A DNA stretch of 64,000 bases from Agelas oroides (lineage: Eukaryota > Porifera > Demospongiae > Agelasida > Agelasidae): assembly GCA_949130485.1 (NCBI GenBank), contig OX422197.1, positions 1,216,603 through 1,280,602 of the forward strand, read 5' to 3'. The notes under the pieces are model-generated. The model was not told the origin of the DNA. It was given only the letters and a program-made list of their open reading frames with translations, and searched no databases. Below are positions 33,426 through 44,600 of this stretch, piece by piece. Within the stretch, counting starts at the first letter, position 1; each line of letters begins with the position of its first letter. The translations under genes were made by a program, and so were the position numbers.

Positions 33426-34978
33426 AAATGGCTGAAAATGGAACAACAAGGAATGCATTCTCACCCCCCAACCATGGTGTCAACATCACTCCCATTCTGG
33501 TGGGGATAATTATTGTAATAGCCATTGCTGTTGCAATCCTTTTCACTCTGGTTCTTGTTGTTTGGTGCTTGAAGTGCCAGCAGACGAGAGTGACTTGCTC
33601 AAAATCTACAGCAAACCACAACAAGCCAGATCCAAGCAGACACCTTTCAACACCAGCAGTACTAACACTTTCACACACAAGACAACGGACTCAGTCCAGT
33701 CTACAGGAAGACATCAGCTTACTAATCGAGCTGGTGAACGCAAGAGCAAAGCATGCTTCGATGCCAACAAAACTAGAGCATCACCCCCGCTATTTACAGC
33801 CCAACCCCATGTACTCCTCCACAGATGATATCGAGTTTATTTCAAGCAGGGATCCTGAAACCTGCAACTATGAGATGGCTGGTCCAGGTGGCTATGAGTA
33901 TAGCAATGACCTGTTGCATTCATATGCATCTATATGCTACGATCAATCCTATGAATGTGTTCCTGGTATGACAGATATTGAGCCTCAAAGTCCTCTGCAG
34001 GTCACACCTGAAAATGTTCTTGAGCTTCATAGCCTTGGAGAGGGCCAATTTGGACAGGTAGTTCTTGCAGAAACTGTTGGTCTCAGCCGCAAAGATCTTG
34101 GCCTTAGTAATGACGACGATGATAAAAGTGTGTCACTGCTTGTTGCCGTAAAGAAACTGAAACCAGATGCTGGAAAAGGAGTACGAAAAGCTTTTGAAAG
34201 AGAAATCAAACTGATGTCCCACTTTAACCATGAGAATATTGTGAGCCTCCTAGGGGTGTGCTCACGTGGCAATACCTTCATCATCATGGAGCACATGGAG
34301 AATGGAGACCTGAACCAATACCTGAAGAAACATTGCACGATTCTTTTGTCGTCTCTTCCTGATCAAGCATGTCTAGAAACACCAAACCAGATCACTATTT
34401 CGACTTTGGTTTACATGTCCATGCAAATTGCTAATGGGATGGAATACCTGGTATCACTGCGGTGCATCCACAGAGATCTGGCTACCAGAAATTGTCTTGT
34501 TAGCCAGAACCATGTGGTGAAAATTGCAGATTTTGGTCTCAGTCGTACTCTGTATTCATCTCACTACTACAAACTGACTGGATGTGCACTGGTTCCCATC
34601 AGATGGATGGCAACCGAGTGTTTCTATGGAAAGTTCTCAGAGAAGACAGATGTCTGGTCATTCGGCATCACCCTATGGGAGATATTCATGCTAGCCAGAC
34701 AGCAACCATTCAGCGAGCTGTCAAACCAACAAGTGATATGTGATGCAGTGAGAGGACCAGACAGACAGCTGCTGCCAAAACCAGAGCACTGTCCATCTGA
34801 AGTGTATGAAGTCATGTTACGTTGCTGGGTGTACGAGCCAAAGGAGAGAGCCAGTTTTGAAGATGTGTGCAGATATCTGGCAAGGATACATACCAACCGG
34901 CATTGCCTGATTACCATGCCTCTGTGTACTGGAAACAATTTCACCTCTATAACATCAGCTGTATTATCCCATAAATAG
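33426..34978 (+). CDS. TM-plus-kinase exon B2, ectodomain missing or shared
   Basis: Open from ATG 33428 for 516 residues. A short Asn-rich segment (MAENGTTRNAF) is followed by a strong TM helix (residues about 22-50), a juxtamembrane region with NPMY and many tyrosines, and a complete kinase: LGEGQFGQV, VAVKKLK, HRDLATRN, DFGLSRTLYSSHYYK, IRWMATE. The preceding TACAG gives a phase-1 acceptor, the same phase as kinase exons A, B and C. So it could be an alternative last exon of gene B, a remnant of a receptor that lost its ectodomain exons, or a membrane kinase with an 20-residue outside segment. It is clearly more diverged than A is from B. Its C-terminus ends with a unique 25-residue tail. 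TAG ends at 34978. Confidence 0.85.
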
Positions 34979-36848
34979 ACTGTCCTACTATACTTAAGTT
35001 TGAATGTGGTGCACATACATTGTATTTTCATGGTACATGTGGACTGTACAAGGCTTGGCACTTTACTTACAGGAGAGCTTGAGAGAACTATGATAAATAT
35101 ATGAAGTGTATGCCAGGAAGACTTATGAATTGCAGCCATTGCAGTGGAGAGTACTAAAGTCTACAGAATCACACAATGCTAGGAATATGGCTGTAGATTG
35201 GACTGAACAAACCACTGGTTTTCTGTGACCATTAGCATGTGCACGTGCATGCACACTTGAATCAAGCGCGCGTTTTGATGCGCAAGCGCGTTAAGCGCAC
35301 ACACAATGGGGCGGCGGCGCATAATTGCGCATGCGGATGTCAAAGTCCACTATCTATGGTCAAAGTGCTCAGTTAGTTTAGAGCCTCTAAACTGAGCGAA
35401 GCCTCGTTTGTACGCAGACGCGTTGCCGCACAAGCCAGCCGTCCTACCTCTGGTCTGAGAGCTATAGGGAGACCTGTCTGCTATGTTGAATCAGCAACCA
35501 TGGTGCGTTACTGTTGCTGCACAGTACATTTATGAGCAAGTGACACAGTGACACCATAGTTAATTGTAGCGATAACTTATGTAGTGGTGTAGAAAGTATC
35601 TCTCACACATGTGGACAAGCATCAGGATCTGTGCATCTATGCCAAGATATCACTTACTACTGTTGATGAGTACCATAGCTAACATAATTGTGCTGCTGTA
35701 ATTCATGACCTTTACTCATTATGCACTCAGGGCATAGCCCCCAAAACAACGATTCTTCATTATGTGTTGCCAGTAGTAGGCATGGCACATTGAGGCCACA
35801 TTGGGCGAAAATTACTCTGTGAATAGAAATTTGGACAGTGACAAATGCATTAGCTGTTAGTCTAACTACAATGAGCAACTTGCTACCAGGTAGTGTAACT
35901 GACTTCATCATACGTTGCTCCATGTCGGATAGAGAGTTTTACTATTGTTGCAATGCCCTTCTTTGGTTGAAAGAGCTAAAGTGTAGTATGTACGGTTGCA
36001 TTCCTTGAGCACCATTGTATTCAACTTCCATAAGAACCTCACTTTTCCTGAGTTGGGATTCTGTGTACAGTAACATGGTGCGAAGTGATAACCATTGGAA
36101 CATTCCTTGCAACCATGTTCTGCTACAATTTGTGAAAAGGGCGTGTTGCATTTTTCTTTCATGGCAACGAAATGGCTGTTACTTGTGTACATCACATATC
36201 CCATTTACTTGTTAGGGGCATGACTGTTTCAAAACATACCAGTGTTTACGTTGTGGTGCCTCTACATCTGTAAATAAACTTGCATCCGCGAGTGAGTAAG
36301 CTGACTCTTGGTGATTCTGTGTCAAAGCTTTTAGCTTGATAGCCAACAGGACCTCATTAAACGAGTTCCTAGACTCAATACTGACTAGTGCATTAAAACG
36401 ATGTACCTAGCACACCTTATTAACAGGTGGTGGAGAAACACACTAGCACAGGAAGTTGGATCATATCATTTATAGTCTCTACTGTATAGTGCAGGAAGTG
36501 ATGTCATATAGCAGTGCTGGAAGTATGTCATATAGCAGTGCTGGAAGTATGTCATATAGCAGTGCTGGACTAGTCACTTATTTCAAGTACACTATGGAGC
36601 TCTAAGTGCCAGTGTTTTGTTGGTTGCTAGGCAACAAGAGGTGCAATGGAATAGAATCCCCCTGAAACGTGAAAGATGTTACACAGCGTCACTCTCAGTG
36701 CAGAACATGTTTCAACCAATGCCAGGCACTGGTGTGTGTTAGAGTACTTTCTTAGTGTGCCTTATCTCCCTTACCACACAAAGTAAAAATAGATGGAAAT
36801 CATCAAAGGTAGAGAGAGCAAATTATTTGAATATGCATGTACGTATAC
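34979..36848. other. Intergenic with CpG-rich block and unresolved ORFs
   Basis: 35225-35500 is visibly richer in GC and CpG than its surroundings (GCGCGCG, GGGGCGGCGGCGC) and could be a promoter, but no transcript start is evident. 35657-36204 minus has overlapping open segments in different frames with several cysteines; they form no coherent gene. 36502-36570 is a 24-bp tandem repeat (three copies). Confidence 0.4.
36657..36735 (-). repeat. Decayed hammerhead-bearing repeat
   Basis: Minus strand: CACCAGTGCCTGGCATTGGTT, split as stem II relic, then GAAACATGTTCTGCACTGAG. The CTGATGA core is lost. Confidence 0.5.
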
Positions 36849-37091
36849 CAGGAAGTGAGCGTAGTTCTCCTTTGCCTTGCTCTCTTCTGATGCAGTGTCC
36901 CTTTGTTTCCGTCTTCGCTCTCTAACACGATCATGCTTTGACTGCTTCTGCTCCATTTCGGCTCTCGGACGATCTTTTTCACACGTCGATCGCCTCCTGC
37001 TCCCACCAGTACCATGTGGCCCCTGCTCCGTTTCGGCTCTCGCACGTGCACGATCTTTCGATCGCCTCCTGGTCGGACCAGTACCACGTGG
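36849..37091 (-). CDS. Possible Arg/Ser-rich exon, unidentified
   Basis: 81 codons, phase 0 at both ends, between ACTACTAG and TTCCTG/GTATAC. Encodes an internally duplicated basic segment (TRRRSKDRARARAE and SRRRSTCEKDRPRAE) followed by KHDRVRERRRKQRD and an acidic stretch. Such composition is common in nuclear RNA-processing proteins. No other exon was identified, and the internal duplication could equally be a simple repeat. Confidence 0.35.
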
Positions 37092-39279
37092 CTAGTAGTC
37101 TGGGGACGAGACCACAGAAACCGCGCCCACGTAATCAAAGTGTGACGGATATATATATATACATACATACATACATACATACATACAAACGCGAGCTGAC
37201 TACGCTGCACGATTAGTAGCCTCGCGCTAAGGCGCTCGGCAATAACAAGGGTGCTAGGTCTACCTAGGACAACACAATGAGCATGGGTACTGATAACTTA
37301 CCACACGTGTGTAACTTGAGAGCTGACTGTTGTCAGGAGTGCATTACAATATTGGAATGTACTCTTGCTGTAGTTATAGCCCATGCACTGAATGGAAGGG
37401 TGTTGTCGAACTTGAACGATCTAATCACACAAAATGGTTGAACAACCTACACTGGGCTGTCCCCAAACAACAAGGAAAACAACAACAACAACAACAACAC
37501 TCAAGTAATGTACAAACAGAAACACCCAATGGAAATGACATCACAAAGAGACTATGTGCTTATTTGTAAGGCGTAACATAGAGGAACGTGGGTTAAGATA
37601 CCATCCTAAGGTGGTAGATCAGGTATGCATAGTAAAGAGTGTGAGGCCATTATAGGTTACTGGTGAAGTACAAGGGACAGTTGTGGTTATTTCAGTGAAG
37701 AAGTAGTGGTGAGGCCTTTGGATTCTCTCCTGAACAGTGGTGAGTGTGTGAGGCCATTGTAGGTTACTGGTGAAGTACAAGGGACAGTTGCGGTTTTTGT
37801 GAAGAGGGCTCTCTCTCAAACGGAGACTGTGCAATTTACTTGTGGCTTGTGGTTTATACCTCAAAAGGTCTTCACTACAAAAGTGTACCAGCTTTGGCAA
37901 TGAAGTTACAAAGCCACCATGACATTAATTGCTCTGCTGTGTGGGCAATTGCCAGGCCCATATCCATCTGCCAAAGGGCCCAGGTGGGAAACCAAAGTTG
38001 GCACGGTGTCCTTACATGGTGTATCCTATTCCTATGTATAGCGGTAACTGTACCTCCATTTGTCAGTTTAAGTATTCTCCCCCATTTATAGCAGCATATT
38101 AAAGCACTAGTTAGGCCATTTCAACTTGCTTTGTTGTTTAACAAGCTTTTTTGTACAGGTAGTGTCACTGGCTTGAAAATAGCAGTTAGCATGATATATG
38201 TTAGTCTGTCAAGCTAGACCACCTTCCTACTCTCCAGAGAAGTGAGAGATGAGGTTAGGCTCACTTTTCTGGAGGTGGGAGACCAGATGCATGTTTCACT
38301 GCTTGATTCCAAGACACTGAAGTACTTGACAGCATCGTTATGGCAACAAGTCATGCTGTTTCACTGCCAACATAAATACATTGTACCTGGCTATACTGAC
38401 AGGTAGAAGCTATCGGACTGCCACCAGATTGCAAATAACATTCATGGAAATTTTGGGTCAATTGGGTTCATGCATGCAACAATAATTTTCTGTACAAATG
38501 GTCTGTAGGAGTATTTATGTTCCATACTCACAGCCGCCTACCGATAATGTCGTGGGAATCAAGGAAACTTCAAGACTGAACAGTAAGAACATACTAACAT
38601 TCTGAAGGAACAGTATTTTTTATCGCATGAGTAATGTCAAGAACACGGAGATCAAAAACGAACAGAGGGATCAAGTGATTTATCACCCAGATTGTAGTGT
38701 GGACACTGAGCATGAAATCAATATATTCGTTTCTTTTGCTGTTCTGAACTCCAGGTTGCCTGGTTCCTAGGCTTCCACCCAGCTCCCATTGCTTGTCCAA
38801 CTTTCTGTCACCTAGGAGACACTGATCTCACCTGGGAGACACACTTATCAGTGTCTAGCATCACTACCATTTTGGGTTGTAAACACTCAATCAAAGTGTA
38901 CAGTCAGCACCACCGGCTGTACTTTGGTGTGGGTGGCTCTAGTCCCAGGTGGTCCTTTTGATCTTCCAGCATATCTCCATATAAGCAGAAAACCTGCTCA
39001 CCTGTACTACCATCTGAGATTGTTGACTTACTCTAATGGCTGTCACTAAAGAACACAGTTTAGTAAGTGCACGTATACCCATAACATCCCATCTTAAACA
39101 AATTTTTTTTGAAATCAAATGTTCTCTTTGGTCGGTCATAACATGTTTGTTTATGTATTATTCTGTGCATGTGTGTGGGTGTGTCGGGCTTGAAAACTTG
39201 AGTCCATACAACCAGTTCTAACTTTTCTCCCCTGTTAAAAGATGGAGGAAGAAGGGAAGAAATGCTAAGGATATTGTAG
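37092..39279. other. Intergenic, simple repeats only
   Basis: (ATAC)n at about 37160-37186, (CAA)n at about 37478-37500, and a 108-bp-spaced duplication of about 50 bp (GTGAGGCCATTATAGGTTAC near 37641 and again near 37749). No gene supported. Confidence 0.5.
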
Positions 39280-39417
39280 TAGCCTCGTTCCCAGGCCGTT
39301 CCCGCCTCCAGTTTTTGATCGCTTGGCAGTATAAAAATGGAGGGGAAGGCCTGGGAGAAAGAGTCACGTGCACCGCCCCCCTCACGTCTACCTGACGTCA
39401 CGCAGGGAATGAGGCTA
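39280..39417. mobile_element. Foldback element, long-arm type
   Basis: Starts TAGCCTCGTTCCCAGGCCG, includes the same CACCGCCCCCCTCACGTC segment as 995-1407, and ends GGGAATGAGGCTA. The right arm is truncated. Confidence 0.75.
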
Positions 39418-39441
39418 AGCATGTAGTACACATAGCTATAG

Positions 39442-39484
39442 TAGCCTCATTCCCAGGCTCTCCCCTTGCCTGGGAACGAGGCTA
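39442..39484. mobile_element. 43-bp foldback element with perfect 9-bp TSD
   Basis: TAGCCTCATTCCCAGGC and GCCTGGGAACGAGGCTA around nine bases; exact TAGCTATAG at 39433-39441 and 39485-39493. Confidence 0.92.
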
Positions 39485-39695
39485 TAGCTATAGTGGGGCA
39501 ACTGTTACAATAAAGATCATTGGCTACAGCTGCTTTCATAGTTGAGAGCTTTTTGCCTGGCACATATCTGACTAATAGTGTGCATGCATTTTAGTGCAGC
39601 GCAAAGTATAATAGGCCGAGAGTTTGCGGTATGCAGGTAAAAAATTTAAATACTCTGAGCTCAATGCAGACTATGTTATCACCCAGTGCACTCAC

Positions 39696-39790
39696 AAGGT
39701 TTAGAGGAAGGTAGTTGAGGGAATCTTTATGAAGGATGTTGAGATTTTTGATTGGTTTCTCTATCCAGTACTCTTCCATATTAGGAAATC
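39696..39790 (-). CDS. Possible coding exon, unidentified
   Basis: Between ACACACAG and CTT/GTGAGT, encoding FPNMEEYWIEKPIKNLNILH and a further 11 residues, phase 1 in and phase 0 out. Composition looks protein-like. No neighbouring exon could be joined. The overlapping larger minus-strand ORF (39591-39986) reads through both splice sites and is not favoured. Confidence 0.3.
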
Positions 39791-39796
39791 CTGTGT

Positions 39797-41552
39797 GTAT
39801 GTGTGTGGTGGTGTTTGTATGGCTGCACAAAGTATGTTTATAGAGAGATCGCCCTTCTTCCTGGTCACACCAACAGCACTGTTGGCTCCATCCTGTCTGC
39901 TGATGTAGCACTACGTTTTGAGGCTTCCTCACTGGGTGCCATCCTGTCACTTGGAGATGTTTCCTCTCTCCAACAGCCATGGGCACAGGCTTATCACAGT
40001 CTAGTGAAGGGCCTCACATGTGCAAAGTCACTGTCAGTGACATATATTAGGTTCTTGTACTGCATATTTAGGCTTCTACATAAACAACACCTACTCAGCA
40101 TGTTACCAGGGGTAAGAGTTGCTAAGCTACCAGTGTAACAAGAGTTTTGATGCTGGTAACCAACCAGACTTAGGCTTGTGTAGCTGACATGGAGCCCTCA
40201 TCAGACTAGGCCTTGGTAAATTATGCTTAAGGTTACGATGAACAACCGGTCCTATCTCAGAATTCAATAAATGCGCTTGAATGTCAGCGTTATAACTCTA
40301 GAGTGCTTGAAGGTATTTAAGCGCTTCAAAAGCCTACGCAGATACCGAAGACCAGGCTATACATAATGCTCTTTTGGTCATAACAGCTCTAGCAGCTTAT
40401 AATCCACACCATCCAGGACAAAGCCTTCACATAAACACTCTTGCGTCAAATATCTGCTTACTGACGGCCCTCAAACTCACCGTTTTCGGTTACTAGTCTC
40501 CTAGCACTAGTATCTAGGTCGAGTCAATGGCAATTTTCAAGCAGCGCTCGAAATGTGGGCGCTACATAAAATTTTGAGTAGCACTCTTCGTAAACCACGA
40601 CCGAAAAAGCCATTTTCTGACGGTTTGTCCAGAACTTTTTTGGCAAAACTTCACGAGTCGACCTCTAAAATGTAGTACGGAAGGCCGTAGAGCTGTTATC
40701 TTCCGCAGAAAATAGAAGTAGTTCGCTAAAATTGACGCAAAGTTAGTAACGGTAGGAATGCATTCGGACTTGCGGGTATACGTCATGAATATAATTATAA
40801 ATAAGCGCGCGCACAGCTTGTTCATCGTAACCTTAAAACTTTCTGTATTATGCTGTGCTCCAGTAGGATGTGCTATGCTCATAATATTCTGTATAATGGT
40901 AATTTACCTCTGTCCTCTGACCCAAAGCATGGTGTATGACTATTAAACAGTATAGCAGAGGTGGATTCATGGATAGCCAACTAGCTAGTGAGGCTTAAAA
41001 TACTTTACTGTATCTAGACCTAGTCTTCTTGTGATGTGGACATCCAAAAGGTCCCGGTGGAGAGTATAACAGGAAAGGTATACCATCATGCTTGCTGAAA
41101 GTACTGTTGTGCTCGAATGTGCTCCATGCTACTTTACTACATTATGCATAAATTATGCTGGCATAATTCACCAAGGCCTACATCAGATTCACTACTGGTG
41201 AGATGAAGACTAATGGTTGGCTAGTATTGGTCCCAGACCCCACTCAAGCAGAGAGCAGTGTCCTCCGCCTTCAGTAATTGCTTTTAGTTCAGGAATTTTA
41301 AACTACCAATCAAATTGCGGACAAACATAATCTGTAGTTGCTGTTCCAGAGAACTGTGTCGGGCATCCTTCTCACATGCAACATAGTTTACAGTTCTTAA
41401 TTGCATACACTGTGGTAAACATTACAATGTATATTACGTGTCGCTAGAGCAGCATGCTAATAATCTGCAGTTTAATGTTGGGGTAGATTGTTGGCTGTAA
41501 AATAAACACTTTCTCTCTCTCTTTTTGCACTCACTCGCATGTGCATGCATGG
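39797..41552. other. Intergenic, no gene seen
   Basis: Short ORFs on both strands without recognisable domains. Upstream flank of receptor C. Confidence 0.45.

Positions 41553-41622
<70 letters not shown>
41553..41622 (+). repeat. (AC)n microsatellite abutting receptor C start
   Basis: About 33 AC units end five bases before the first ATG of receptor C (GCACACAG then ATGATG). Confidence 0.95.
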
Positions 41623-41626
<4 letters not shown>

Positions 41627-44600
41627 ATGATGCATCCTGTGATAATCATTCCTCTGCTCATGAGCAGTATAGGGACTGCAGTGTTTGCACAGTGTCAGGG
41701 AGGAACAGAAGGTAAGCTGGTATTGCATAGAATAGTTAACCCAACTTTCTGTGCCAGTTTTAAACTTCGGAGCCTTTCAACATATGATGTTTCCACTTCT
41801 CCTAGTGTCTAGCACTTGAAACTTTACCCAAAGTTTTCTGCAGTTATTTTGTGCAGATTCACTAGTCTAAACCATGATTAGTGTACCTTGAATAATCAGG
41901 GTGACGCTCATCACTAAAAAAATATTTAGTACCAGCCCTTACAAGGTAAGAGGGGTACTTTCTAAGCCCATTTGTGCAAAGGTGGAGAGAAATGGCCTGC
42001 CCAGTGCCAACGAAAGCTTTTTTTATAGCCAGCCACAACAGCCACCATGTGCACAGCATTTCTAAAACCACCTGCTGCCCCCAGTCCCACCTTTCCGTTA
42101 ACACAGAACCTATCTCCACAGCACATTGTCCCAATTGATGTCATGAGAGTAATCAATTGGGACACAGTATAAAAGTACAAAATAGTCATTAGCAATTAAA
42201 GGCTAACTTAATTGAGCCTTGGTGCTACACAACATATGTAGGGAGTGGCCTCAGTTATACACAATTATCAATATAAGATGTTATGTATGAGAGCATATAC
42301 ATACTATAGTAAATGAGAGGATTGGGGGGCCCAGGGCAAATGCAAAAAATGGGGTCCATAATATAGATTGTGCTAGGGCGGCAGAGAATTTTGAGATTTT
42401 ACATCCTCTGAGGGTGTATTCTGGGGACTTCTGAGGCTCCCTTTTCGTGCATGCATACAATACATACATACCTTCAAGTTGCCATCTTCGTTTAGCGGTT
42501 TCAGAAAAGTACGACATAGCCACGTAAGATAAGGTGTGCATTAATTTAAACGAAGAAAAGAATTGAAGCAAAGAAGCAGGCTGACTTGAAATCAACAATA
42601 CAGCTCGTGCACATACCATCACTGTGATCTCTGGGAGCATCTTTCAATGTTAACCCATGATAGGCTTTACTTGTACTTCTCTTCTCCTACAGTGAACCCT
42701 GACTTTGTCACCTTAACACGTCCTTCAATATTCAACATGATTGGGAGTTCCCCAAACTGTTTGACAGCCTCCAGTGGTCCACCTGAAATAACATGTTCTG
42801 GAAGACCAGGCAATGTAATTGTTGATCGCAACCCAGGACCCTCTGCCCCCAACCTCAACATTGCTAATGATGTCCGAATGTTCCTCACATGGCAGAGACA
42901 GACTAGGACAGATTTCTTGATTGCCTTTATTACACGTACAATGATGACATTCACCAGTGTTGAGCTCTCTTTTCTGAACTACCCAACACAGCGCATTGGT
43001 CTACCCAATATACAACTGTTTGGATCAGCCAATCAGTTTGAAACTGATTTAAGTGGTGCAACACCTATTAACTATACTTTCAGTAATGTTTTCACTCCAC
43101 GAGAAAACACAGTAAATAACGTGACACTGTTCCTTTTGAACCCTGGACCACTCAATGCTTTGCAACTTAACCTGTCATTCACTGGAGTAGACAACATTGA
43201 CTGGTTCTTCCTGAGTGAAATAAGAGTATGTACAGGCACTCCTCCTCCATCACTACCAGCCATACAGTTCCAGTCCCCTTCAGATGGTGAGAGGGTTGTC
43301 CTGGACACTTCCAGTGGTACTCCCACGTCAGTGGTCCTGAACTGCACCGTGTCAGTTGCAGGTGTGTTTGAGTGGAGGTGGAGGAAAGAGAACCAGATCC
43401 TTCAGAATGATGGCAGGTTTCAAATCACAACTGCACTTGGGACAAGAACCAGCAAACTAACTATCTCTCAGCCGAGCAACGCAGATGTAGGTAACTACAC
43501 ATGTGAAGTGAGACACCAGAGTCAGAGTGGCTACCAGTCACGGAGAGTGGAGCTGGTGCTTCCAGGTGAGGATTTCACCATAGCTAGCTACACTGACCCA
43601 CTACTGTCAATATACTATAATGACACTATACATACATACATATGCCTCACGTGTCATTTATTGTGACATAAGCCATCAAGATAAGCACGAGCAGTAAATG
43701 CTTCTCTTCTGTGCTGACAGGGCCTGGAGGGACCCCAGGGACTACACCAACTGGAGGGACCAGACCGGGGACTGGAGGGACACTGGGTACTGGAGGGAGC
43801 CCAGTGACTGGAGATATGACAGGTGGATCCACAGGTTGGTGCAGCCACATTATCAACAGCTATGTACCCTCTGACCAGAGAAACAGAAGAGATTTCCCTT
43901 TTCTGCTTGAGGTCATTATGTTCTCCTAGTGGTGTATGCCCTCCTTCTCTCAGCTATGTAATGTGATGTTACTCTGAATGATAAGCAAAATTCCTGTATA
44001 AGTTCGGGCTCAGTCCAGCTGAACTGGCAGTACGTATACTGGCAGCTTGTGTTAGCTCTGCTGATCTCCTTTAGGCATCCAAGTTCCTTGTGCAATGCAG
44101 TTCACCCCTGCATGCATTTGAAGTGTTTACTAGTCTGGACTTCAGTCTTCAAAGGGTGATGGCTCCATTTATGGAAGTAAACTTCAAAGTTTCTTGCCAA
44201 TGATATAGGTAGTGCTCCTCAAAGCTCAACCAGGGTGGGCATTTATTCAATTTTGATGCAGTTAGGAATGGGCTCTTTTGTGGGTGAGTGCTCTTTTGCG
44301 AGACTTGAATTGCAATACACCAAACTTTCTCAGGAAAAACCTTTTGCTGATTTGCCTTACGTATAGACTATAATTATGTTGTCCGAAACCCATGGTACTG
44401 TGGAGGATGATCTAACTTGTTGACGCGATAGTGGACTACCACAGTAAAGTTGACAAAGTTTTACTGTGGTAGTCCACTATTGCGTCAACAAGTTAGACTG
44501 TAATTAATTCATTTCTAGAACACACACACACAACTATCTTTTATGTGCTAAAACAATGTATGATAATTGACTTCCAATAGAAACTACAACTCCTGGTGTG

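Noticed and set aside
39591..39986. 131-codon minus-strand ORF
   Set aside because: Reads through apparent splice sites; only the 39696-39790 part looks like an exon. The plus-strand ORF here also lacks support.
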